Below are positions 1 to 5,909 of a stretch of DNA of 8,289 nucleotides, piece after piece; position 1 is the first letter of the stretch; each line of letters opens with the position of its first letter. A program made the position numbers and the translations under genes. Origin of the DNA: Methanobacteriota archaeon. Its GTDB lineage: Archaea > Halobacteriota > Halobacteria > Halobacteriales > Halalkalicoccaceae. The notes beneath the pieces are model-generated. The model saw nothing but the letters and a program-made list of their open reading frames with translations. It was not told the DNA's origin and searched no databases. The stretch is taken from contig JADFQH010000124.1 of NCBI GenBank assembly GCA_022561895.1, forward strand, positions 1-8,289, written 5' to 3'.

Positions 1-1468
1 CGTCCGCGAGTTCGCGCATCGCCTCCATCGCGCGATCCTCGACGTTGACGGTCTCATCTCCCTCGTCTACTTCCTCGGAGTCCTCGTCAGCTATCCCGGA
101 GTCCTCATCCGCTATCTCGGACTCTTCTCCGTCCGTCGTCTCGGCAGCTGCCGACTCGGATCCAGTCGCTGTTTCGCCCACATCGGCGGATTCGGTTTCC
201 GCCGGTTCGTTCGCGGCAGTCGGCTCCTCCGTCTCGCTGGCATCGGCTTCGGCGGTCTCCTCCGGTTCGGGCACCTCGATATCCGCCTCGCCCGGCTCCT
301 CGACCTCGTTGCCCGAGGAGAAATCCATATCGAACTCGGCTTCGATCTCGGCGCGTTCCCCCTCGTCGAACTCATAACGCGCGTCCTCGTCGGCCATCTC
401 GGACTGGGATACGTCCGTCGATTCGGCGTCGAACGGCTCGGAATCGATCGACTCCGAATCGTTCGATATGTGGTCGTCGTTCTCGAAATCCCCGAGATCG
501 TCCGAAGTCGATTCGTCGTCGGTTGCGGGTTCGACACTCGCGGCTTCGCTCGTCTCGACTCGCTCCTCGTCCGGCTCGGCCCGCGTTTCGACCGTCTCTC
601 CCCCGCTGTCAGCCGCGTCCGATTCGCCCATCGCGGTCCCTGTCTCCGGTTCCTCCATCGACTCGGTAGCTGCCGACTCGGACGAGGAGAGTTCGGATGG
701 ATCGCCCGGGTCGGCGGAGGTCTCGGTATCGATCTCTTCGGTGGACGGAGCGGAATCACCATCTTCGCGCTGTAGCGCCCCGAGATCGACCGAGCCCCCA
801 TCGTCCTCGTCGGGAGTGATTCCCGGCGGTGAGACCTCCTCGACCTCGCCTGCAACGAGACGCGCCGCACCGAGTGCAGTTTCGCGAAGCGCCGCGAGGT
901 AGGCCGGCGTCGTCCCGTACTCCTCGCGCGCGAGTGAAATTCCAGTTCCGGATTCGCCGTCTTCGCCCTCTTTGAGCGCGCGGGCGAATTTGCCGATCCG
1001 CCGGAGGGTGTGATCCGCGGCCTGTACGGTCCAGCGATCCCGCGTCTCGGCGTCCACCTCCGCAATACTCTCGGGACGAACGGAGGTGTAGACGCGATCG
1101 GAGTCCTCGGGCTGGAACGTGTTCGCCTTCCCCGTGACGGCGACGAACATGGGCGGGTCGGCGCGTTCGAGAAACGCCAGCGCGTCGGGCTGGTACTGGC
1201 CGGCATAAACCACGAACGCGCCGGTGGGATCGACCACGCGGGCGCGGACCACCTCGTCGTTGACCCGCTGGACCTCGGTGAGGACGCCCACCGCAAAGAG
1301 GCGGTTGACCCGCGCGCCCGTCGGCGTGATGACGTACTTGGGCGCGCGCTCCTCGTCGCTGTCGGCGTATTCGAGCGACGAAGCGTCGAACTCGCAGGCA
1401 AAGAGCCGATGAGCGATTTCTCGAGTGCCGGGCCCGGAATCGTCGTTCTCGCTCCCGGAGGCGCTCAT
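1..1468 (-). CDS. rpap1: RPA-associated protein (RPAP1 type), 3' end outside window
   Basis: This is the partner of the archaeal single-stranded-DNA-binding protein RPA and is expected to act with it in replication and repair. The frame opens with ATG at 1468-1466 and is open for 489 residues to the left edge, so the C-terminus is missing. Residues about 15-140 are a compact domain that I read as the OB-fold part of the family (PKYVITPTGARVNRLFAVG, residues 43-61, then a region with FVVYAGQYQP). Residues 141-210 are mainly helical. Residues about 211-475 are a long acidic, Ser/Thr/Glu/Asp-rich and probably disordered linker. One short conserved-looking island interrupts it at residues 365-389 (ERAEIEAEFDMDFSSGNEV). 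The last visible residues (TVNVEDRAMEAMRELAD) look like the start of a folded C-terminal domain. The start codon overlaps the rpa1 stop as ATGA, so the two are co-translated. In Haloferax the long RPAP1 pairs with the roughly 430-residue Rpa1, which fits here. The family call is firm; the number 1 rests on length. Confidence 0.87.
   Translation of the reverse strand, partial: MSASGSENDDSGPGTREIAHRLFACEFDASSLEYADSDEERAPKYVITPTGARVNRLFAVGVLTEVQRVNDEVVRARVVDPTGAFVVYAGQYQPDALAFLERADPPMFVAVTGKANTFQPEDSDRVYTSVRPESIAEVDAETRDRWTVQAADHTLRRIGKFARALKEGEDGESGTGISLAREEYGTTPAYLAALRETALGAARLVAGEVEEVSPPGITPDEDDGGSVDLGALQREDGDSAPSTEEIDTETSADPGDPSELSSSESAATESMEEPETGTAMGESDAADSGGETVETRAEPDEERVETSEAASVEPATDDESTSDDLGDFENDDHISNDSESIDSEPFDAESTDVSQSEMADEDARYEFDEGERAEIEAEFDMDFSSGNEVEEPGEADIEVPEPEETAEADASETEEPTAANEPAETESADVGETATGSESAAAETTDGEESEIADEDSGIADEDSEEVDEGDETVNVEDRAMEAMRELAD
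77..118 (-). repeat. Tandem 21-bp repeat inside the rpap1 acidic linker
   Basis: Two adjacent copies encode EIADEDS and GIADEDS (residues 451-457 and 458-464 of the RPA-associated protein). They differ by only a few bases, as expected of replication slippage in a disordered acidic linker. A second near-identical pair in the same linker encodes SESAAT and SESAAA, near 660-685 and 135-160. The repeats keep the reading frame. Confidence 0.6.
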
Positions 1469-2733
1469 TCGCCTACCTCCGCGAGCAGCGCCGTCGCGCG
1501 CTCGGCGGGCGACTCGTCGCTCTCTCGGAACTCGCTCGCATTGAGGTTCGCGCCGTACTCATCGACGCTCAGCGACCCTCTAATGGAATACTCCCGGCCG
1601 ACGAGCGTCTCACGGATCGAATCCGCGACGACCTCCTGATCCATCGCGTCGCGAGCCTGCTCGCGTGCATCCTCGATACCCCCGCCGTAGATCTCGCGAG
1701 TCAGCTCGGTTCCAAGAATCGTGGTCACAGTGCCGGTCCCGTCATCGAGAATTCCCTTCACTCTGAGGTCGTCCTCGCCCTCGACCTGTCCGTGGCTCCG
1801 ACACTGGCCTTTCTGAACCACGCGCCCGCATTCGGGACAGCGCTGGATCAGTCCCGACCCGTCCCGGACCGCGACGATCGTTCCGACCAGTTCGACATCG
1901 AACGCCCCGCCGTTTTCTACTGCGTCGCCGATCGGTTTTCTCGGAGCGCTCTCGCTGACCCTGATCTCGCGGTCGAGCGGCGATACCGTCGTAAACTCCG
2001 AGCAGTTGACGGAGGGAGCTCCTCTAAATTCGCGGATATAGACGTTCTCGAACCGCAGATCCGCACCTTCTTCGATCTCTCCCCTCGGCTCCCAGTCGGT
2101 AAACGGCAGCCGAGCGTTCTCGTCGCCGAGCACACCCGAAAGGATCTCGGTTTCGCCGTCCCGCCCGTCGATCGTGCGGGTCTCGACTTCGAGGACGCGG
2201 GCTTCGACGCTCAGCCCTCGATCGCCCGGCGTCACGCTCGAAAGATCGCTCTCGCCGCCGATCTCGTATTGGACATCTATCGAACTGTCTTCGAAAACGA
2301 GCGTCGTCGATTCGCCCAGATTGAGTTCGGGATGGCCATCCCATTCGCGGACGCCGGCGTTACCAGCACTGACGGTGTCGCCCGGCGAGAGACCGAACTC
2401 CTCCCAGGCGGTGTAGTCGATTGTCCCACTTGCGTCGGCGAGTACGCCTTCGGTAATCACCTGTTCGTTACCCTGATACCGGATCGAGCGCTTGCCGGCG
2501 GTGAGCACCCGTGCGGTGACGGTGACGTTGCCGTCGGCGGTGGTGATCTCGCCGATCGCCTTCGATTCGGGCTCGCTTCCTCCCGAGCCATCGCCGTACT
2601 TGCGGCGCAAGCTCTGGACGGCCTCGTCCATCGGCACGCTGTAGGAGACGAGGTTTTCTAAATCCTGTTTGACCTCCTCTTTGTCGATACCGAGGTCGGA
2701 GGCGAGCGCCTCGGCACGTTCGTCTACGCTCAT
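1465..2733 (-). CDS. rpa1: Replication protein A, single-stranded-DNA-binding (Rpa1 type)
   Basis: This protein binds and protects single-stranded DNA in replication, recombination and repair. It has 422 residues, close to my memory of Haloferax Rpa1 (about 427) and longer than the single-OB Rpa3. Residues 1-47 form a helical N-terminal domain (SVPMDEAVQSLRRKYGDG). Three OB folds follow at about 60-155, 165-255 and 278-400. The third carries a zinc-binding set CPECG...CRSH, with ligands C299, C302, C311 and H314. The repeated pattern of EGVLADASGTIDYTAW and SGVLGDENARLPFTDW shows the first two OB folds to be duplicates. The start at 2733 is chosen because the frame upstream (to 3144) is the antisense of the neighbouring lipoprotein gene and has a different composition. 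A TATA-like box sits 25-30 bp upstream. The TGA stop overlaps the rpap1 ATG by 4 nt, forming an operon. Confidence 0.92.
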   Translation of the reverse strand: MSVDERAEALASDLGIDKEEVKQDLENLVSYSVPMDEAVQSLRRKYGDGSGGSEPESKAIGEITTADGNVTVTARVLTAGKRSIRYQGNEQVITEGVLADASGTIDYTAWEEFGLSPGDTVSAGNAGVREWDGHPELNLGESTTLVFEDSSIDVQYEIGGESDLSSVTPGDRGLSVEARVLEVETRTIDGRDGETEILSGVLGDENARLPFTDWEPRGEIEEGADLRFENVYIREFRGAPSVNCSEFTTVSPLDREIRVSESAPRKPIGDAVENGGAFDVELVGTIVAVRDGSGLIQRCPECGRVVQKGQCRSHGQVEGEDDLRVKGILDDGTGTVTTILGTELTREIYGGGIEDAREQARDAMDQEVVADSIRETLVGREYSIRGSLSVDEYGANLNASEFRESDESPAERATALLAEVGE

Positions 2734-2740
2734 CACCTCC
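2734..2740 (-). promoter_or_regulatory. Shine-Dalgarno-like GGAGGTG abutting the rpa1 start
   Basis: The minus strand reads GGAGGTGATG. This is an essentially perfect complement to the 16S rRNA 3' end, running straight into the rpa1 ATG with no usual 5-8 nt spacer. Because the TATA-like box is only about 25-30 bp upstream of the ATG, the transcript may start within this element. Its use as a ribosome binding site is therefore doubtful. Confidence 0.5.
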
Positions 2741-2757
2741 AATTGCGCGTGATCGTC

Positions 2758-2763
2758 TATAAA
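2758..2763 (-). promoter_or_regulatory. TATA box of the rpa1-rpap1 operon
   Basis: The minus strand reads CCCTTTATAGACG, with TTTATA centred about 27 bp before the rpa1 ATG. That is the usual distance for a leaderless or nearly leaderless haloarchaeal transcript. Just upstream, two direct copies of TGAAC (plus strand, 2779-2783 and 2793-2797, 14 bp apart) could be a regulator site. This is an inference from position only. Confidence 0.6.
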
Positions 2764-2824
2764 GGGTCGCCCGCCGGTTGAACGTGCTGCTGTGAACCAC
2801 CTGCGATCGTAGCTCACACAATCG

Positions 2825-2840
2825 TTATTACTACCGGTAG
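2825..2840 (+). promoter_or_regulatory. Promoter and 10-bp palindrome before the lipoprotein gene
   Basis: TTATTA at 2825-2830 lies about 29 bp before the ATG at 2857 and fits a TATA box for a leaderless transcript. It is followed at once by the perfect palindrome CTACCGGTAG (2831-2840), which sits between the TATA box and the start, where a bound repressor would block transcription. A related CTACCGGTGG occurs at 5652-5661, just before the start of the small membrane protein gene. Confidence 0.4.
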
Positions 2841-2856
2841 CCTGAATTCTCTTGGG

Positions 2857-3495
2857 ATGGCGACAACAGAATACACGACGAAACGACGCGAGTTCCTCGG
2901 TTTCGCCGGTAGTGCGTTGCTGGTTGGTGCTGCGGGCTGTACGGATCTCGGGATCGGTGAAAGCGGTGGAGATGGCGGAAACGGTAGCGGCGGGAACGGA
3001 AACGACAGCAACGGGAACGGCGGTGGGGACAGTGGAAACGGCGGAAACGGTGGTGGAGGCGACACCAACGACGGAAACGGAACGAACAACAGCCAAGAAG
3101 AGGGATCCGACGATGAAACCGAAGACGTGACGATCTCCGGTCAAGAGAACGAGGACGTTACCACCGAGGGGAACGTCCTTCTCGAGGACAACGCGGAGCT
3201 ACGGGGTTCAATCGACGCAGGCGGGGACGTCGAACTCGGACGGGATGCTGAGGTCGACGGCGACATCACCGCTGGTGGCAACGTGGTGCTCGGCCCCGAT
3301 GCGGAGGCGGATGGGAACGTTACCGCCGGTGGCGACGTGACGCTCGAAGAGGACGCAAGCGTCGACGGCAACGTCGAGAGCGAAGGGGCCGTCACCCTCG
3401 GCAACGACGCCGAGATCGACGGCAACGCGACCGGCACGAGCGTCGAGCTCGGATCCGATGCCGAAGTCGACGGCGAGATCCAAGAGACCGGCTGA
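2857..3495 (+). CDS. Tat lipoprotein with bactofilin-like beta-helix repeats
   Basis: The product has 212 residues. The N-terminus (KRREFLGFAG, Arg-Arg at 10-11) is a Tat signal, and LVGAAGC ending at Cys28 is a lipobox. The mature protein should thus be lipid-anchored on the outer face of the membrane. Residues 36-79 are a Gly/Asn/Asp/Ser linker. Residues 90-212 are seven imperfect turns of mostly 18 residues, with the pattern (D/N)V-x-L-x3-DAE-x-DG-x-(I/V)-TAGG. This is the coil length and style of bactofilin/polymer-forming cytoskeletal domains, which fold into a right-handed beta-helix and polymerise. Most of that family is cytoplasmic, so the exported, tethered form here is notable. It is transcribed divergently from rpa1 and converges with the phytase-like gene. 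A role in envelope structure or cell shape is inferred; the sequence does not prove polymerisation. The ATG is chosen because it gives a compact Tat signal and has a TATA-like box about 29 bp upstream. Confidence 0.85.
   Translation: MATTEYTTKRREFLGFAGSALLVGAAGCTDLGIGESGGDGGNGSGGNGNDSNGNGGGDSGNGGNGGGGDTNDGNGTNNSQEEGSDDETEDVTISGQENEDVTTEGNVLLEDNAELRGSIDAGGDVELGRDAEVDGDITAGGNVVLGPDAEADGNVTAGGDVTLEEDASVDGNVESEGAVTLGNDAEIDGNATGTSVELGSDAEVDGEIQETG
2962..3093 (+). repeat. Low-complexity Gly/Asn/Asp linker-coding repeat
   Basis: The stretch is built from recurring units such as ggaaacgg and ggcggaaac. It encodes the flexible spacer (residues 36-79) between the lipid-anchored Cys28 and the beta-helix. 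Such linkers are common after the lipobox of haloarchaeal Tat lipoproteins. Its length is probably variable between strains through slippage. Confidence 0.7.
3172..3492 (+). repeat. Degenerate 54-bp repeats encoding beta-helix turns
   Basis: Successive units begin at residues 106, 124, 142 and 160 of the lipoprotein, each exactly 18 codons. Two shorter or irregular units start at 178 (16 codons) and 194 (19 codons). The protein pattern is kept while the DNA has diverged, which suggests old duplication under selection for the fold. The shorter unit at 178-193 has lost two residues in the loop. Confidence 0.75.
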
Positions 3496-3498
3496 TCG

Positions 3499-4632
3499 TC
3501 AGTCAAATCCCTCGATCTCGCGTTCGATATCCGCGAGGTCGAACGCAGCAACCCTTCTATCGTCGTGATCGGCGTAGAACGCTCCCGCAGAAAACGGGCC
3601 GAACGATTCCTGCGTGAGCCAGACGCCGTCGGTGTTCGCGGTCGTCTCGCCGCTGAACTGCGTACGGTACTCAAGCGACTCGCGGTCCACGACGTGGAAC
3701 ACGCTCGGGTCGGCCTGCTCGGTAAAGAACCAGTAGCCACCGCCATCCCCGTTGGAGCGATACAGCGCGATCCCCTCGGGGTCGTTCCCCCGATCGAGGG
3801 AGCTGTCGTCGAAAACGCTCGTTACGGTTCCGTGAAACTCCCCATCGAGACCGTATAATTTGATCGACTGGTTGGCTTCGTCGGCGATCACGAGCCGGTC
3901 GTGTTCGGGATCCCCGTAGATCGTCTCCACTTCTTCGAGCGCGCCCGGCTCCTCGGTCGCCCCGAACGCGCCGACGAACGCCGCCTCGATGCCGCTTTCC
4001 TCGATCGACACCCGGTACTGTTTGATTCGCTCGCCGAGATCCTCCTGCCCGTCGGCCTCGTAGTTGTCGGTGACGTAGATATCGTAGCCCCCCGAGTCGG
4101 GAACGATCGTACAGCCGTAGGGCGCGAGGAGTTCGTTTTCGCCGAACGTACCGACCGACTCGCCATCCGGCATCCGAAGCACCTGTACTCGACCGTTGTC
4201 GCGCTCGACGACGAACGCCCACTCGTCGACGATATCCACCTCATTCGGGTAGCGAAACTCGTTGAGACCAGTTCCTTCGGCTCCGATCCGCTCGCGAAAC
4301 TCGCCGCTCGTCGCGTCGAAGACGAACAGTTCGTCTCCCTCTTTATCCGTAACGACCAGCAGGTGATCGTCCTCGCCGTACCAGATGGCCGGCGTGTCGG
4401 TGGTGTTGCCCATCTCCGGTGTGAAAAACGCCTCCGTGACGGCCCCGTCTCCCGCGTCGGAGTCGTCCGCGTCCTTTCCCTCCATCGTCGTGTCGTCGCT
4501 CTCCGTTCCGGTTGCTGGCGGGTCCCCCGAGCCGCCGGAGTCGATTCCGGACGCGCCGAAATACGTCGCTCCAGCGCCGAGCGCGCCAGCCCCGAGAATC
4601 GCGAGGACGGTCCGCCGGCGTGCGTCGACCAT
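3499..4632 (-). CDS. Beta-propeller phytase-like protein, Tat-exported or membrane-anchored
   Basis: The product has 377 residues. The N-terminus (ARRRTVLAILGAGALGAGA) resembles a Tat signal or anchor without a lipobox Cys. An Asp/Ser/Gly-rich spacer follows to about residue 65. Residues 66-375 match the pattern of beta-propeller phytases: DTPAIWYG (79-86, family DDPAIW), VVTDKEG (93-99), YPNEVDI (128-134), APYGCTI (170-176), YVTDN (186-190), DPEGIALY (284-291) and NTDGV (333-337, family DTDGI). These acidic loops hold the calcium ions and phosphate sites in the family. Expected activity is calcium-dependent release of phosphate from phytate outside the cell. The substitutions in several motifs mean another phosphoester or a non-catalytic propeller role is possible. 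The only clear Cys is C174. Its stop is 3 bp from that of the convergent lipoprotein gene. Confidence 0.72.
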   Translation of the reverse strand: MVDARRRTVLAILGAGALGAGATYFGASGIDSGGSGDPPATGTESDDTTMEGKDADDSDAGDGAVTEAFFTPEMGNTTDTPAIWYGEDDHLLVVTDKEGDELFVFDATSGEFRERIGAEGTGLNEFRYPNEVDIVDEWAFVVERDNGRVQVLRMPDGESVGTFGENELLAPYGCTIVPDSGGYDIYVTDNYEADGQEDLGERIKQYRVSIEESGIEAAFVGAFGATEEPGALEEVETIYGDPEHDRLVIADEANQSIKLYGLDGEFHGTVTSVFDDSSLDRGNDPEGIALYRSNGDGGGYWFFTEQADPSVFHVVDRESLEYRTQFSGETTANTDGVWLTQESFGPFSAGAFYADHDDRRVAAFDLADIEREIEGFD

Positions 4633-4650
4633 ACCCGTCGTTCTCGTAGC

Positions 4651-4660
4651 GATACAAATC
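4651..4660 (-). promoter_or_regulatory. Probable TATA box of the phytase-like gene
   Basis: The minus strand reads GATTTGTATC about 23 bp upstream of the ATG at 4632, followed by a short leader. It is the only AT-rich patch in the 104-bp divergent gap between this gene and arfC. No strong TATA box is visible for arfC itself; GGGATTTCC near 4705-4713 is the best but weak candidate. Confidence 0.4.
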
Positions 4661-4736
4661 GGTTCCCCTCTGGTTCCGTAGAGCCACCCGTCGGGCGATA
4701 CGAAGGGATTTCCCCGCCCGTTGCCGTAGCCTCGCT

Positions 4737-5390
4737 ATGAACGTCCTCGTCAACGCCGCGATGAGTGCGGACGGAAAGCTCTCGAACCGGCGGCGCGAGC
4801 AGATCGCTATCAGCGGTCCCGCCGACTTCGAGCGGGTCGACGCGCTCAGAGCCGACAGCGACGCCGTGATGGTCGGCGTCGGAACCGTCCTCGCCGACGA
4901 CCCCCATCTCACCGTCAATGTGTCCGCCAGTGCGGCCCGCACGCGCGGCGAGCCGTCCCAACCCACGAGAGTTATCGCCGACTCGCGGGCCAGGACCCCA
5001 CCGGATGCCCGAGTTCTCGATGAGGTCTCGAAAACCTATCTGCTCGTGAGCGAGGCGGCTCCCACGGATCGGATCGAGGGACTGAGGAGCGACGGCACGA
5101 GGATCATTACGGCCGGAGCCAAGCGGGTGGATCTCTCGAAGGCGCTCTCACAGCTTGATTCTATGGGAGTCGAGCGGCTGATGGTCGAGGGCGGGGGCGA
5201 ACTGATCTTCTCGCTGTTCGACGCTCGACTCGTCGACGAACTCTCGGTGTTCGTCGGCCCGACCATGATCGGCGGACGGGAGGCTCCGACGCTCGCGGAC
5301 GGCGAGGGGTTCCTCAGGGAGTTTCCGAAGCTCTCGCTCGAATCCATAGAACGGCTCGATGAAGGGCTCTTGCTTCGCTGGCGGGTTTAG
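4737..5390 (+). CDS. arfC: 2,5-diamino-6-ribosylamino-pyrimidinone 5'-phosphate reductase
   Basis: This enzyme reduces the ribosyl side chain of the riboflavin-pathway pyrimidine intermediate to ribityl, using NAD(P)H. In archaea this step feeds both FAD/FMN and coenzyme F420. The protein has 217 residues and consists of the stand-alone RibD C-terminal (dihydrofolate-reductase-like) domain, the usual archaeal length. Family motifs seen are MSADGK (9-14), VGVGTVLADDP (46-56), RVIADS (78-83), VEGGGELI (150-157) and GPTMIGG (174-180). No deaminase domain is fused. The ATG at 4737 places the family's N-terminal strand MNVLVNAAMSADG at the right distance. It is divergent from the phytase-like gene, and its TAG overlaps the stop of the opposite membrane-protein gene. 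The nearby LOV regulator is a flavin user, but nothing shows a link. Confidence 0.92.
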   Translation: MNVLVNAAMSADGKLSNRRREQIAISGPADFERVDALRADSDAVMVGVGTVLADDPHLTVNVSASAARTRGEPSQPTRVIADSRARTPPDARVLDEVSKTYLLVSEAAPTDRIEGLRSDGTRIITAGAKRVDLSKALSQLDSMGVERLMVEGGGELIFSLFDARLVDELSVFVGPTMIGGREAPTLADGEGFLREFPKLSLESIERLDEGLLLRWRV

Positions 5391-5644
5391 TGGGTCTCGA
5401 ACATTCGATCGGCGACGTGCTGGTACTCGACCATTGCCTTGTCGCGAAGCACGAAGTACGCAAAGGCGAGGACGAGAAGCCCGATGAGCGCCATCCATCC
5501 GGCAAGCAGCATGTCGCCGCCGGTCACGATGGTGTAGCTTCGGTACTCGACAAGGGCGCTTACTGCCGTGAGACCGGCGGTGAGAACGCTGTAAAATACC
5601 AGTAACACTGAATGGATCGTTAGTTCGAGAAGCTCCTCTTGCAT
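5387..5644 (-). CDS. Small two-helix membrane protein, unknown function
   Basis: The product has 85 residues. A short N-terminal segment MQEELLEL is followed by two hydrophobic helices, about 10-32 and 44-66, joined by EYRSYTIVTGGD. The C-terminal tail is polar and charged (LRDKAMVEYQHVADRMFETH). I recognise no family. The hairpin form with a charged tail is common among uncharacterised haloarchaeal small membrane proteins. The start at 5644 is preferred over one at 5770 because the 42 residues between are Arg/Gly/Ser/Thr-rich and unlike the rest, and a TATA-like patch lies about 26 bp before 5644. The stop TAA overlaps the arfC TAG by 4 bp on the opposite strand, so read-through transcripts would be antisense to each other. 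Confidence 0.7.
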   Translation of the reverse strand: MQEELLELTIHSVLLVFYSVLTAGLTAVSALVEYRSYTIVTGGDMLLAGWMALIGLLVLAFAYFVLRDKAMVEYQHVADRMFETH

Positions 5645-5651
5645 ATCGGTT

Positions 5652-5673
5652 CTACCGGTGGTGGTCGTTGATA
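5652..5673 (-). promoter_or_regulatory. Candidate promoter of the small membrane protein gene
   Basis: TATCAA on the minus strand (5668-5673) is about 26 bp before the ATG at 5644, and CCACCGGTAG lies between the two. That decamer differs by one base from the palindrome CTACCGGTAG in the lipoprotein promoter. The TATA match is weak and the assignment rests mostly on distance. Confidence 0.3.
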
Positions 5674-5769
5674 GCCTTTCCGGTCTTGGAAGCAGTGATC
5701 CACTGGACTCCATCCGACCGTATAGAAGAAGGGACGAGCAGGGTCGTCCCCATCCACCTTCGTAGTCCA

Positions 5770-5787
5770 CGCTGGCTCACACCAGCG
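5770..5787 (+). promoter_or_regulatory. Inverted repeat upstream of the LOV-Bat gene
   Basis: CGCTGG and CCAGCG are perfect 6-bp arms around a 6-bp loop (CTCACA). The repeat ends about 26 bp before the AT-rich, TATA-like run at 5814-5823. It is either an operator for the regulator gene or a short hairpin. No T-run follows, so a terminator is unlikely. Confidence 0.35.
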
Positions 5788-5813
5788 CAGACGCAAATTG
5801 CATCGATAACATG

Positions 5814-5823
5814 ATAAATAAAT
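5814..5823 (+). promoter_or_regulatory. AT-rich TATA-like run before the LOV-Bat gene
   Basis: ATAAATAAAT is one of the most AT-rich patches in the window and would place the transcript start near 5842-5847. That gives a leader of about 65 nt before the ATG at 5910. No Shine-Dalgarno sequence is seen in that leader, so a second, weaker start nearer 5910 is also possible (GATTGAA near 5879-5885). Confidence 0.4.
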
Positions 5824-5909
5824 CGGTATCGATCGGTGCAGTGGCTCGTCTTCCGTGCCAGCTCACATTCGACGCGAAGATTGAATCCATCAGCGAACTG
5901 TATGTTCCC

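Noticed and set aside
45..902. Plus-strand Ser-rich open frames opposite rpap1
   Set aside because: They are the antisense of Glu/Asp/Ser codons (GAG, GAC, TCG); no start signals or family-like sequence.
112..1401. Long minus-strand open frame, Arg/Ser/Pro-rich, over the RPA-associated protein gene
   Set aside because: It is a shifted frame of the acidic coding sequence. Its basic, low-complexity composition is unlike any haloarchaeal protein, while the other minus frame gives a coherent RPAP.
1792..2661. Plus-strand 289-codon open frame opposite rpa1
   Set aside because: Antisense shadow of a gene with clear OB folds and zinc finger; no recognisable protein and no promoter.
2734..3144. Upstream extension of the rpa1 frame by 137 codons
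   Set aside because: It runs antisense through the lipoprotein signal and Gly/Asn linker, giving a Val/Ser/Thr repeat. The Rpa1 N-terminus, TATA box and SD-like site all point to 2733.
2962..3492. Possible CRISPR-like or VNTR array
   Set aside because: The repeats are in frame, encode a linker and beta-helix turns, and have no unique spacers.
3888..4961. Minus-strand open frame through the phytase-like gene and the start of arfC
   Set aside because: Arg/Ser-rich shifted frame without motifs; overlaps two well-supported genes.
5811..5909. In-frame N-terminal extension of the LOV-Bat protein
   Set aside because: The 33 added residues cover the TATA-like run and are not acidic or PAS-like. 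The family usually begins just before the LIDRAIDEAPVG segment.
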